Shown piece after piece: positions 1 through 8,297 of a stretch of DNA of 64,000 nucleotides; positions within the stretch are counted from its first letter, which is position 1; each line of letters starts with the position of its first letter. The position numbers were made by a program, and so were the translations under genes. Source of the DNA: an uncultured Eubacteriales bacterium (GTDB lineage: Bacteria > Bacillota > Clostridia > Oscillospirales > Acutalibacteraceae); the NCBI GenBank assembly GCA_934630515.1, contig CAKTVV010000016.1, forward strand, positions 8,028 through 72,027, given 5' to 3'. The notes beneath the pieces are model-generated. The model saw only the letters and a list, made by a program, of their open reading frames with translations. It searched no databases and was not told where the DNA came from.

Positions 1-77
1 TGAACTATGCCAGCGGACGCATTGGCGTATTGCTGGCGGCTCAGTCCATGCTGGAGGACGGCTGCCTGAAATTGTGA
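1..77 (+). CDS. C-terminal end of an unidentified protein (partial)
   Basis: An open frame enters from the left edge and ends at the TGA at 75-77. It encodes about 24 residues beginning NYASGRIGVLLAAQSML. The tail looks like ordinary folded protein (Ala/Leu-rich helix), but it is too short to name. It lies on the same strand as the recombinase gene, with about 130 bases of non-coding sequence between them. That this frame is a real gene is an inference from its codon pattern only. Confidence 0.35.
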   Translation, partial: NYASGRIGVLLAAQSMLEDGCLKL

Positions 78-159
78 TACAATGGGCGAGAGACGTCGCA
101 GAACAGTCGGGTACATCTACGTGGGGATAAGATAGCAAGCACTCCGATTCTCTTGCCAA

Positions 160-189
160 AACTATACTAAATAAAAATTTAGTATAGTT
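160..189. promoter_or_regulatory. Perfect AT-rich 13-bp palindrome upstream of the recombinase gene
   Basis: AACTATACTAAAT at 160-172 is exactly inverted at 177-189 across a four-A spacer. It lies directly before the SD (AGGGGAGG, 191-198) of the recombinase gene. There is no T-run, so it does not look like a terminator. The position suits an operator for a dimeric repressor, or a structured 5' leader. The binding protein is unknown. Confidence 0.5.
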
Positions 190-207
190 CAGGGGAGGCG
201 AAAGAGT

Positions 208-1197
208 ATGAACAAACGATATTTAGCCGATTGTCCGCCGGTGCTGCGGGAATATCTGGGATATATGGAAACCGTCAAGGGGCGCTCTGCCAATACAGTG
301 GACGGCTATTATATTGATCTGCGCACTTTTTTTCGGTTTTTACTGACAGAGCGTGGTCTGGCGGACGGTTCATCTGCCGAACCATCCATTCTTTCGGTGG
401 ATCTGCCGCTTTTGCGCACGGTAACATTGAATGATCTCTTCGAGTTTCTCAATTACACCCGAATGGATCGCAACAATTCCAATGTGACCCGGGCCCGCAA
501 GGTGTCTGCATTGCGCCAGTTTTTTCATTATCTTACCGATGTGACTCATCAGCTGGACGACGATCCGGCCAAAAATTTAAGTATGCCCAAGTTACCTGCT
601 CGCATGCCGAAATACCTTTCCTTAGAGCAATCGATCGAACTGCTGTCATTGCCGGAGAACGCCGGAGCCTATGCTGAACGGGACTACTGCATTTTGACGC
701 TGCTGCTGAATTGCGGGCTGCGGCGGGCGGAGCTGGCGGGCTTAAACCTCAATGATATCCGGAGCGATCATACACTGCGAGTCATCGGCAAGGGCAACAA
801 GGAGCGTATTCTCTATTTGAATGAAGCCTGCCAAAAAGCACTGGAGGCCTACCTGCCGAAGCGCCCGGTGGATGGGACCAAGGACAAACGGGCGCTGTTT
901 TACGGACACACCAAGGACCGCATCAGTGTGCAGGGCATCCATTACATTGTAAAGGGCTATCTGAAGCAAATTCCGGGCGCCGAGGAGCTATCTGCGCACA
1001 AGCTGCGCCATACAGCTGCGACGCTCATGTACCAGCAAGGCGGCGTTGATGTGTTGGTGCTCAAGGAGATCCTGGGACATAAAAATCTGGGAACCACGCA
1101 GATCTATACGCACCTGTCCAGCAAGCAGCTGGAACAAGCCGCTGCAGCCAATCCGCTGGCACACATGACGCCTAAAAAGAAGAATAACGAAGATTGA
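208..1197 (+). CDS. Tyrosine site-specific recombinase, XerC/XerD type
   Basis: 329 residues, the usual Xer size. It cuts and rejoins DNA through a tyrosine and is expected to resolve chromosome dimers at a dif site. The N-terminal SAM-like core-binding domain spans about residues 10-115 and the catalytic domain about 135-315. The full catalytic set is visible: Arg172 in GLRRAEL, Lys195 in GKGNKER, His264-x-x-Arg267 in HKLRHTAA, His291 in LGHKN and Tyr300 in IYTHL. SD AGGGGAGG precedes the ATG. No phage or att sequence flanks it, so a housekeeping Xer role is more likely than an integrase. XerC versus XerD cannot be decided here. Confidence 0.9.
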   Translation: MNKRYLADCPPVLREYLGYMETVKGRSANTVDGYYIDLRTFFRFLLTERGLADGSSAEPSILSVDLPLLRTVTLNDLFEFLNYTRMDRNNSNVTRARKVSALRQFFHYLTDVTHQLDDDPAKNLSMPKLPARMPKYLSLEQSIELLSLPENAGAYAERDYCILTLLLNCGLRRAELAGLNLNDIRSDHTLRVIGKGNKERILYLNEACQKALEAYLPKRPVDGTKDKRALFYGHTKDRISVQGIHYIVKGYLKQIPGAEELSAHKLRHTAATLMYQQGGVDVLVLKEILGHKNLGTTQIYTHLSSKQLEQAAAANPLAHMTPKKKNNED

Positions 1198-1208
1198 CCA
1201 TCGATACA

Positions 1209-1249
1209 GATCGCCCGACAAAGGAAAACAGCTCCTTTGTCGGGCGATC
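1209..1249. terminator. Strong hairpin between convergent genes
   Basis: A perfect 17-bp stem (1209-1225 with 1233-1249) and a 7-nt loop lie between the convergent recombinase and penicillin-binding protein genes. No long T-run follows on either side, so it is a bidirectional hairpin terminator by position rather than a textbook one. Confidence 0.6.
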
Positions 1250-1320
1250 CTGCTGTTTAAGAGATCATAGCCTGTTCCGAAGATCAAAAACGAAGAATGG
1301 TTTGCGGTATGAGTATGGTT

Positions 1321-2976
1321 TTATTTCCCCACCTGCAGCGCATATAGCTTGTTAGAAATTTCACAAAAGCATTTTGCTGCCTGTCCGCCGGTATTTTGTG
1401 CATCTTCAGCCAAAACAGTCACAACATAACGGGGTTCTTCTGCCGGAAAGTAACCGGCGAACCAGCTTTGCACCACCGGCTTATTGCCGCCTGTCTGCCC
1501 AGTTTCCGCCGTGCCGGTCTTACCGGCGGCGGTACAAACGCTGGGGGCAGCTGCCTTTCCGGTTCCGTTTCTGACAACCGCCTCCATCATGCGCCGCAAA
1601 GCAGAAGCGGTCGAAGCGGACAGAATTTGCTGTCCCCTGCCCTGCTGCACGTCCGTAAATGAGCCGTTTTCGTCTGCATAACCCGCCACGAGATGCACCG
1701 GCGGTAACACTCCGCCATTGGCTACCGTCGCCACCATACGGGCGATGTGCAGCGGGGAAGCCATCAAATAGCCTTGCCCGAAGGACAGATTGGCTACTGC
1801 CGCCGGTGCGCTGCGCAGCGTGGACAACTCCGGCATAACTGCCTTGGCCGCTCCCAAATCGCCTGCCAGTGTAATTGCCTGATCAAATCCGAAATTATTT
1901 GCCATTGAATACAGCGCTTCGGCGCCTGTATCCTGCGCCAAACGAATAAAACACACGTTACAGGACTGCGCAAAAGCGCCGGTCAAATTCTGTACGCCAT
2001 GACCCAGGCGGTTATGACAGTGAAAAAGCGTATCCCCTACCTTAACGCTGCCATTGCAAGTATAGGTTTCATTGGTGGAAATTCCCTGTTCTAACGCCGC
2101 CGCCATGGTGACAGTCTTAAATACCGATCCACAGTCGTATACGGCTAATGCCCGGTTGAGCAGTGCTCCGTCATTGGATTGAATCGATGCAGCCACAGTA
2201 GACGGCTGAAATGTCGGAAAGCTCGCCATGCCACGAATGGCGCCGGTAGACGGTTCCAGCACCACGATTGCTCCCTTCGGGATAAGCTCCGCCCCTATAT
2301 CTTCGATCACTGTCTGGATATCCCGGTCAAGTGTCAATACTACACCGCCTCTGGAGCGAGCGGTGGTATCGGTACGATTTGTAGGCGCCCCTGTCAGGTA
2401 CCGACCGCTGCCGTCTATCGCAAAGGCTGCAGTCGCCGCCCCGGCGTATTGATTAAGCAATTCGTCGCAAGCCAGTTCAACGCCGGCCACCCCATGCTGT
2501 CCGTCATGATCCAGATATCCGATCAGATGGGGCGCCAACAGGCGGCTGCCGACCCGCTTCGGCACCAGAAACAGCTCCAATCCAGGCATCAGCCCCACCG
2601 GCTTCTGCAATCGCACTGCCGCAGGTGTGCGATTGCTCAGCTGCGTACGCAGCTCCGTCAGCTCTGCTGCATCGGCTGCCTCCTGCACGGCAGCCAGTGC
2701 CTGTTCATCCGGGGCGACAGCGGCACGGTATTCAGTTTCTGCATTCACCAGCGGCTGCCGGTGGCAGTCATAGATAGTACCTCGGATCGAAGCAACGGTA
2801 ACCTTCCAGCTGTTTTGAGAGGTAGCGGTTTGTAAAGGCTGCAGCCTTGTCAGATAATACACCCGCCACAGCACTCCGGAAAACAGCAGCCCTAACAACG
2901 CCAATAACCCATACATACGCTTGCGCAAAAAAATCACCGCCTTTCCGGCATTATTCCCCAGAAAGACGGTGATCAT
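1321..2976 (-). CDS. Penicillin-binding protein (peptidoglycan D,D-transpeptidase)
   Basis: Class B penicillin-binding protein of 551 residues that cross-links peptidoglycan on the outer face of the membrane. One membrane anchor lies at about residues 21-40. The transpeptidase active site is complete: Ser284-x-x-Lys287 (SVFK), Ser338-Cys-Asn340 and Lys486-Thr-Gly488. It is shorter than FtsI or SpoVD and has no C-terminal PASTA repeat. The ATG at 2976 has no clear SD. GGAAAGGCGGTG sits six bases before an in-frame TTG at codon 17, which would give the usual short cytoplasmic tail and is a likely true start. It follows the U32 gene by 5 bases. Whether it serves division, elongation or the spore is not decidable. 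Confidence 0.88.
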   Translation of the reverse strand: MITVFLGNNAGKAVIFLRKRMYGLLALLGLLFSGVLWRVYYLTRLQPLQTATSQNSWKVTVASIRGTIYDCHRQPLVNAETEYRAAVAPDEQALAAVQEAADAAELTELRTQLSNRTPAAVRLQKPVGLMPGLELFLVPKRVGSRLLAPHLIGYLDHDGQHGVAGVELACDELLNQYAGAATAAFAIDGSGRYLTGAPTNRTDTTARSRGGVVLTLDRDIQTVIEDIGAELIPKGAIVVLEPSTGAIRGMASFPTFQPSTVAASIQSNDGALLNRALAVYDCGSVFKTVTMAAALEQGISTNETYTCNGSVKVGDTLFHCHNRLGHGVQNLTGAFAQSCNVCFIRLAQDTGAEALYSMANNFGFDQAITLAGDLGAAKAVMPELSTLRSAPAAVANLSFGQGYLMASPLHIARMVATVANGGVLPPVHLVAGYADENGSFTDVQQGRGQQILSASTASALRRMMEAVVRNGTGKAAAPSVCTAAGKTGTAETGQTGGNKPVVQSWFAGYFPAEEPRYVVTVLAEDAQNTGGQAAKCFCEISNKLYALQVGK

Positions 2977-2980
2977 TCAT

Positions 2981-4216
2981 TTATTGACGCTGACTTTTAT
3001 CGATCCGCAGCAGGGTTCCCGTCGGCAGTGGATGATCAAACGGTATATATACTGTCATTGTGGCGTGCGGCGCCGCTTGGATAGGTTCACGCTGGTCGTT
3101 GAGCATTGATTGGATCGTAAAGGTAAAGGGCTTTCCATCCGGCGGCAGTGCATCCGTCGTTTCGCCGACAAAAAATCGGTTCCGCTGGCTGACACGCAGC
3201 CAGCCATCCGCCCAATCCTCCACGACGGCAGCCAACTCGTAGCTGCGAATGTAGCCGCCTTGCTGCAAGTGTTGAGCGGGCATTCCATAGTAGAATCCGG
3301 TGCCGTAGGGACGGTGGCTGACCTTCATGACCTCCTGCTGCACCCATGCCTCCGGCACATAATCCTGGGCGCACCCAGACGCCATAAACCCCTCAATCGC
3401 CTGACGATAGGCATTGGTTACGACCGCTGTATAATACGAGGATTTCGCCCGCCCCTCAATTTTGAACGACGCAACGCCGGCATTCGCCAGATCCGCCACA
3501 TGAGCGATCATATTCATGTCGTTCGCATTGAACAGATAGGTCCCGCCCTCATCCTGCTCCAAGGTCAGGGGCATCCCCGGTCTGGTCTCCTCGACGATCT
3601 GGTATTTCCAGCGGCAGGGCTGCGCACACTCGCCATGGTTTGCGTCCCGATCAGCGAGATAGTTCGAGATCACGCACCGCCCGGAGTAAGACATGCAGAT
3701 CGCCCCGTGGACAAACGCCTCCAGCTCCAGCTGCGGGGGCGTTTGCTGCCGGATCTGCCGCACCTCTTCCAGCGACAGCTCCCGTGCCAGCACCACACGG
3801 GAAGCGCCCATCCGATACAGAGCGGTCGCTGTGGCGTGGTTGACTACGCCAAACTGGGTGGAAACGTGCAGAGCGCAGTGAGGCGCATGCACCTTTGCCA
3901 GCTCCATTGTGCCCAGATCGCTGATGATCAGTGCATCGACGCCGGTGGAATCCAGATACCGGAAATAGTCCGGCAGCTCCTCCAGATCCCGGTTGTGGGG
4001 CAAAATATTGCAGGTGACATACAGCTTCTTCCCGGCAGCGTGGGTCATGGCGACCCCTCGCTGCAGGCTTTCCCGGTCGAAGTTGGCGCATCCCATCCGC
4101 ATTCCATAGGCTCGTCCGGATACATACACGGCGTCGGCCCCGAAACGCAGCGCTGCCTGCAGCCGCTCCTCATCGCCGGCGGGCGCCAATATTTCCGGGC
4201 GTATTGTTTGATTCAT
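2981..4216 (-). CDS. Peptidase U32 family protein, probable tRNA uridine hydroxylation factor
   Basis: 411 residues with the U32 signature: EAFVHGAICMSYSGRC around residues 168-183, then NHGECAQPCRWKY. These cysteines are conserved in TrhP/RlhA-type proteins. In Bacillus the homologues YrrN/YrrO (TrhP) act in 5-hydroxyuridine formation at tRNA position 34, and they sit beside mltG (yrrL), the same neighbourhood as here. The enzyme family is seen in the sequence; the tRNA role is inferred from family and synteny. SD AAGGGAAAG precedes the ATG. A collagenase-like protease role is the older alternative annotation. Confidence 0.88.
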   Translation of the reverse strand: MNQTIRPEILAPAGDEERLQAALRFGADAVYVSGRAYGMRMGCANFDRESLQRGVAMTHAAGKKLYVTCNILPHNRDLEELPDYFRYLDSTGVDALIISDLGTMELAKVHAPHCALHVSTQFGVVNHATATALYRMGASRVVLARELSLEEVRQIRQQTPPQLELEAFVHGAICMSYSGRCVISNYLADRDANHGECAQPCRWKYQIVEETRPGMPLTLEQDEGGTYLFNANDMNMIAHVADLANAGVASFKIEGRAKSSYYTAVVTNAYRQAIEGFMASGCAQDYVPEAWVQQEVMKVSHRPYGTGFYYGMPAQHLQQGGYIRSYELAAVVEDWADGWLRVSQRNRFFVGETTDALPPDGKPFTFTIQSMLNDQREPIQAAPHATMTVYIPFDHPLPTGTLLRIDKSQRQ

Positions 4217-4244
4217 GGGCAGCTTTCCCTTCGTTATATCATAA

Positions 4245-4274
4245 CAAAAGCCGGAGCAATCGCCCCGGCTTTTG
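4245..4274 (-). terminator. Hairpin between mltG and the U32 gene
   Basis: CAAAAGCCGG at 4245-4254 pairs with CCGGCTTTTG at 4265-4274. On the minus strand the stem ends in CTTTTGTT. It falls after the mltG stop and before the U32 start, so it probably terminates part of the thyX-mltG transcript and lowers expression of the two downstream genes. Confidence 0.65.
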
Positions 4275-4280
4275 CACGAA

Positions 4281-5582
4281 TCAGCCGTACATACCGATAC
4301 GGTACTTACGGCAGGTCTTTACATGCTGAGCGTAGGTCTCATTAAAATAGGTGATGCCGGTCGTGTAGTCCGTCGCAAAGAAGTAGGCCTTTGCGTGCTC
4401 CGCCTCCTCCGACGGATTCAGAGCAGCATCGATCGCTTCTGCGCCCGGATTGTTGATGGCTCCTACCGGCAGACCCTGCCGGGTATAGGTGTCATAAGCG
4501 GAGCTGGTAACGGTGATCCCGTTTACCTTGGGCAGCACGCTGTTCACATACAGCGTGGTGGAGTCGCATTGCAGCTTGTCAAAGCCGGAGCCGGGCGCCA
4601 GACGGTTTTGCAGCACCCGTGAAACGCCCTTCATATCCCGGCTGTTAGCGGCTTCACCCTGGATGATAGACGCCAATATGACCGTCTCATCAATGGTGTA
4701 GCCCCGTTGCTGGATGGTCTCCCGATAGGGAGCGATTTTGTTTGCAAAATTGTCCAGCATCCGCTGAATCACCGTTTTGCCGGAGCTGCCCACATAAAAA
4801 TTGTAGGTATCCGGGAACAGGTATCCCTCCAGACGATAAATGCGGCCCTTGTACTCCTCACCGTCCTGATCGGTGGGAATGGCCTTCACGAAATCAAAAT
4901 CGAAATCCTCATACACGACCGCCTGATAGAACTCCTCTTTTGTGCAGACCTCCTTTTCTTCCAGCAGGGCGGCGATCTTATCCACCGTATACCCCTCCGG
5001 AATGGTCACCGTCACGGTCTTCCGAGGGATGGTGGTCTGCAATGCTTCGACAATATTGGAATAGCCCATATCCGCCGACAGGGAGAACATTCCCTGCTGA
5101 TATTTGCCGTCCGCCTTGCTCAGCTTGGAGTAGATACGGAAGCAAAACGGGTGGTCGATCAAGCCGTTTTGCTGCAGCAGATCGGCGATCTGGGAGGTGG
5201 ATGCTCCGGCGGGCACCTCCAGATCCACTAACGTATTAGATTTGTTGATACCGGAGGAATCCAGTATGTATATGATGACAAAGAATGCCACCAGCATCGC
5301 CAATACCACCGTAATGGCAGCATGCAGCAGCTTTTTTAAGCAGCCGCTGCCGTTTTCCTCGCTGTTCGCCGGTTCGGCAGGCTCGGCATCCGGTGCGGTC
5401 TCTGTGCTTTCTACCGTCTCTGTTGTTTTTTCTGCTCCCGGGGCGGCACTGCCTTCGGCGGGCACATCGGGAATGTCCATGGCGATATTCTCATCCAACT
5501 GAAATTCCCGCACTTTTTTCGAGCGTGCATCCTCAGCCGTCTCCTCCGGCGTACCGGTAGCGGGAGTTTTATTTTCATCCAT
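4281..5582 (-). CDS. mltG: Endolytic murein transglycosylase MltG
   Basis: Cuts nascent glycan strands in the wall and sets chain length. A 433-residue reading from ATG 5582 (SD GAGGTG) is chosen; a longer frame runs back into the cyclo-ligase gene and is not credible. An acidic cytoplasmic region (1-85) is followed by one membrane helix (about 86-107), a LysM-like part (VPAGASTSQIADLL) and the YceG catalytic domain. The expected catalytic glutamate is Glu310 in ILASIIQGEAAN. It follows the cyclo-ligase gene by 5 bases. Association with a U32 gene matches the Bacillus yrrL-yrrN/O order. Confidence 0.93.
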   Translation of the reverse strand: MDENKTPATGTPEETAEDARSKKVREFQLDENIAMDIPDVPAEGSAAPGAEKTTETVESTETAPDAEPAEPANSEENGSGCLKKLLHAAITVVLAMLVAFFVIIYILDSSGINKSNTLVDLEVPAGASTSQIADLLQQNGLIDHPFCFRIYSKLSKADGKYQQGMFSLSADMGYSNIVEALQTTIPRKTVTVTIPEGYTVDKIAALLEEKEVCTKEEFYQAVVYEDFDFDFVKAIPTDQDGEEYKGRIYRLEGYLFPDTYNFYVGSSGKTVIQRMLDNFANKIAPYRETIQQRGYTIDETVILASIIQGEAANSRDMKGVSRVLQNRLAPGSGFDKLQCDSTTLYVNSVLPKVNGITVTSSAYDTYTRQGLPVGAINNPGAEAIDAALNPSEEAEHAKAYFFATDYTTGITYFNETYAQHVKTCRKYRIGMYG

Positions 5583-5587
5583 GCCGT

Positions 5588-6190
5588 TCACCTCGTTTTT
5601 CCTGTTTTTCCTGTGCGTCGGAAATATTTTTCTGTTACCAGCAGCTCCACCGGCCGATCGAAACGTCCGTGGGGTAACGAGCGCTGCACACAGGCGCTGT
5701 AGCATATTCCGATCCGGTATCCGCCAAAGCCGGAGAGAAACCGATCGTAGTAGCCCTTACCGTATCCCAGTCGATAGCCCTGCCAATCATAGCTGAAGGC
5801 CGGGACGATACACAGTCCGGTGGACAGATCCGTCAAAAGCTCGCAGCGCTCCGGATCCGGCTCCTGCACGCCAAAGGTGCCGGGTGCCAGATCCTCCTCC
5901 CCGTGGATATAATAAAACTCCATTTGACGGGTTCCCGGTACACACCGGGGCACCGCCACCCGCTTACCGTCCTCCAACGCCTGTCGGATGATATGGCGGG
6001 TATCCACCTCAATGGGAGTCGATACGTAGGTCAGCAGTGCAGCGCTGCGCTGATACTGCCACGAGCGGCATACCTGCCCGGCGATGGCTGTATCCAACCG
6101 GGCTTTTTCCTCCGCCGACAAGCCTTCCCGCCACCTGCGATGCTTACGGCGCAGGGCGTCCTTTATCGGGCGAATGTCGGTTACGGGCAT
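5588..6190 (-). CDS. 5-formyltetrahydrofolate cyclo-ligase
   Basis: Uses ATP to convert 5-formyl-THF to 5,10-methenyl-THF, returning a storage folate to one-carbon metabolism. 200 residues, normal length. The C-terminal signature GYRLGYGKGYYDRFL is intact, and the N-terminal basic RRKHRR segment is typical. It overlaps the DJ-1 gene by 10 bases and lies in the thyX operon. ThyX oxidises methylene-THF without producing dihydrofolate, so a folate-recycling gene in the same transcript makes sense. Family certain; regulation inferred. Confidence 0.93.
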   Translation of the reverse strand: MPVTDIRPIKDALRRKHRRWREGLSAEEKARLDTAIAGQVCRSWQYQRSAALLTYVSTPIEVDTRHIIRQALEDGKRVAVPRCVPGTRQMEFYYIHGEEDLAPGTFGVQEPDPERCELLTDLSTGLCIVPAFSYDWQGYRLGYGKGYYDRFLSGFGGYRIGICYSACVQRSLPHGRFDRPVELLVTEKYFRRTGKTGKTR

Positions 6191-6720
6191 TGGATCCCCT
6201 CTCGGATCTGCTCTGCCAGCTCCGGGGTGGTCAGCCCTGCCACCAGCTCCAAAGCAAATTCTATTGCGACCCCGGCTCCCCGGGCGGTAGTAACGGATCC
6301 GTCGGTAACCACCGCCGCATCCGTGAGTATGGCACCGGTCAGCTCCGGCTCAAAGCCCGGATAGCAGGTAGCCCGCAGCCCTCGGAGAATTCCGGCGTGT
6401 CCCAGCACCGAGGGAGCGGCGCAGATTGCCCCAATCGGAATCTGATGCTCCGCCGCATAGTTAACAGCGGCCCGCACCCACGGTGATTCATCCAGATGCT
6501 TGGTACCGGGCATACCGCCGGGCAGCACCAATGCCTCCATGCAGGATAGCTCCGCCGCTGCCTCCGGTACATCCGCTTTTACAGGTATACCATGCGCCCC
6601 CACCGGGCAGGCAGATCCGATCCCAACGGTCTGTACCTGTAATCCGGCACGACGCAGCAGATCGACCGGCGCTAACGCCTCGACCTCCTCAAATCCGTCC
6701 GCCAATAAAACATAGATCAC
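6181..6720 (-). CDS. DJ-1/PfpI family protein (YajL-like)
   Basis: Cytosolic flavodoxin-like protein of the DJ-1 family. The nucleophile Cys100 is in GAICAAPSVLG, and the conserved glutamate is in the N-terminal LLADGFEEVEAL. The GTG at 6720 is chosen because AGAGGGG lies 8 bases upstream and it gives the classic start (V)IYVLLADGFEE; the ATG at 6738 lies inside that SD. Family members are reported as chaperones, glyoxalases or deglycases, and activity cannot be told from sequence. It is translationally coupled to the cyclo-ligase. Confidence 0.88.
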   Translation of the reverse strand: MIYVLLADGFEEVEALAPVDLLRRAGLQVQTVGIGSACPVGAHGIPVKADVPEAAAELSCMEALVLPGGMPGTKHLDESPWVRAAVNYAAEHQIPIGAICAAPSVLGHAGILRGLRATCYPGFEPELTGAILTDAAVVTDGSVTTARGAGVAIEFALELVAGLTTPELAEQIREGIQCP

Positions 6721-6750
6721 CGTTATTTCCCCTCTCATTCGTCAGCGGTT

Positions 6751-7410
6751 TCACATCTCATCGAAAACTGCACGGATATCCCGGTGGATCGCTTCCCGAC
6801 TGCGGGGTTCCCCGTCCTGTGCGCAATCGATCACCGTCCAGCCGCAGGCGGCGGCAGCATACAGCGCTGCCCGGCGGCAATGGAGCAGATACTCCCGATC
6901 CCGTTCGTGAATATCCTTTTTGCTTTCGTCGCCGTCATAACGACAGGACAGCAGCTTTTGGGAGACCTCCGGTGGCATATCCAGAAACACCACACGATCC
7001 GGTCGGGGCAGCTCCAGCTTACCGTATTCATAGTCCCACAGCCATTCCAGAAAGCTGTCCCATTCTGTCTGCGGCAGCTTAGTCATCTGGTGGATGGCGT
7101 TGGAGGTAGTATAGCGAGCCGCCACCACCGGTATGTCCGCCCGATAGTCCTTCTCCCAAAAGCAGCGATAGCTGGCATAGCGATCCACAGCGTAAAAGGA
7201 GGAGGCGGCATAGGCGTTGACCGCCGCCGGTGTGCCGCCCAGTTCACCGGACAGGTACATCTTCACCAGTGCTGACGAGGGCTGCGCATAATCTGGAAAG
7301 CTGATCTGTCGGTAGACGATACCATCCTGCCGGAGTGTCCGATCCAACAGCTCCAGCTGAGTGGATTTCCCGCAGCCGTCCAGTCCGTCCAGCACCATCA
7401 ATCTGCCCAT
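6751..7410 (-). CDS. tmk: Thymidylate kinase
   Basis: Phosphorylates dTMP to dTDP. 219 residues with the P-loop GLDGCGKST (9-17), a DRYASY segment in the nucleoside-binding region and a lid-like stretch DIHERDREYL. It is more divergent than the usual bacterial Tmk: the mid-region around YTTSNAIHQM replaces the standard DRY-S-x-AYQ motif. Its start codon shares one base with the thyX stop (TAATG), so synthesis is coupled to the enzyme that makes its substrate. A related deoxynucleoside kinase is the main alternative. Confidence 0.85.
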   Translation of the reverse strand: MGRLMVLDGLDGCGKSTQLELLDRTLRQDGIVYRQISFPDYAQPSSALVKMYLSGELGGTPAAVNAYAASSFYAVDRYASYRCFWEKDYRADIPVVAARYTTSNAIHQMTKLPQTEWDSFLEWLWDYEYGKLELPRPDRVVFLDMPPEVSQKLLSCRYDGDESKKDIHERDREYLLHCRRAALYAAAACGWTVIDCAQDGEPRSREAIHRDIRAVFDEM

Positions 7411-8189
7411 TAAGCATTCTCCTTACCGGTATCCGGCAGCTTATAGCGCTGCCGCATTTCCGCTGCCCGTCCGCAGCTCATTTTGCCCTCCGGGCAGGCG
7501 CCAGCCACACAGGAGGGACCGGCATTCTTAAACAAATGCGGCGCCACCTCTACACACAGCTGCCACATCCGCTCCGCCAACTCCCGAATCTCCCATTGTG
7601 CCCGATTGCAGCAGCGATGATGGAAGAAATTCATCAGGGAGCGGGCGTTCATCGTTAGAATCAGCTTCGTGGTGCAGGCATTCGGCAGCACAAACCGGGC
7701 GTCCTCGATGGCTTTCTTTTCCGCCGCACGCTCCGCCGCCTTTTCCTCCATTCCGGCAGCGAGAAATGCTGCCCGATGCTTGTTCTTCAGCAATGCGGTC
7801 AGGCGGTCATAGTGCGCCTGATCCTCCTCCATTGCCCGGCGATACTCCACCGCCGCCTCGGGAATCGCCTCGATCTCCGGCGGCAATACATAGTCAAACA
7901 TTTTCTCCCGCACATAACGCTGGCTCTGCACACTGTAGGATGCGATGCGATGACGTGTCAGCTGAGCCAGCAGCGAGCGGGACACACCCTCGACCCCAAA
8001 GGTAAACGAGGCGTGCTCAATGGGGCTTTCATGTCCGAGACCGGCAAGCATATCCACAAAAGCGGCTGTTTTTTCCTCTGTCAGACCGTCCATCACGGTC
8101 TCGATATCCGCCGCAGAATAGCATAGCTTAGCGGCAGCTGCCACCGTTTTTTCCGGCATGGGTGTATGAGAAATCAGAGTAACCAGCAT
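7410..8189 (-). CDS. thyX: FAD-dependent thymidylate synthase ThyX
   Basis: Makes dTMP from dUMP with methylene-THF and reduced flavin. The ThyX signature RHRIASYSVQSQRY lies at about residues 79-92 of the chosen 259-residue form. ATG 8189 is preferred because AAGGAG lies just upstream, whereas the ATG at 8213 is upstream of that SD and overlaps the promoter. A C-terminal cysteine-containing extension (CVAGACPEGKMSCG) is present. It is first gene of its operon, from its own promoter at 8213-8241. Confidence 0.95.
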   Translation of the reverse strand: MLVTLISHTPMPEKTVAAAAKLCYSAADIETVMDGLTEEKTAAFVDMLAGLGHESPIEHASFTFGVEGVSRSLLAQLTRHRIASYSVQSQRYVREKMFDYVLPPEIEAIPEAAVEYRRAMEEDQAHYDRLTALLKNKHRAAFLAAGMEEKAAERAAEKKAIEDARFVLPNACTTKLILTMNARSLMNFFHHRCCNRAQWEIRELAERMWQLCVEVAPHLFKNAGPSCVAGACPEGKMSCGRAAEMRQRYKLPDTGKENA

Positions 8190-8212
8190 GATTCCACTCT
8201 CCTTTGTGGACA

Positions 8213-8241
8213 AGTATACCAGAAAGTGCGCTTATTTTCAA
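8213..8241 (-). promoter_or_regulatory. Sigma-A promoter of the thyX operon
   Basis: On the minus strand TTGAAA (8241-8236), a 17-bp spacer and TATACT (8218-8213) lie just upstream of the thyX SD. The predicted leader is only about 17 nt. It stands back to back with the pheS promoter. Confidence 0.85.
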
Positions 8242-8262
8242 CCCTAAATACAGAAAAAGCCC

Positions 8263-8291
8263 TTGCTTTTCCCGTCGATCTGTGTTATACT
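8263..8291 (+). promoter_or_regulatory. Sigma-A promoter of pheST
   Basis: TTGCTT (8263-8268), 17 bp, TATACT (8286-8291), placing the transcript start near 8298, the 5' end of the T-box RNA. Confidence 0.85.
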
Positions 8292-8297
8292 GCATTC

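Noticed and set aside
208..1197. Phage or integrative-element integrase
   Set aside because: No phage, relaxase or att repeats are seen, and the protein has Xer length and motifs.
3110..4345. 411-codon plus-strand frame over the U32 gene
   Set aside because: Antisense to a well-supported family member and without recognisable motifs.
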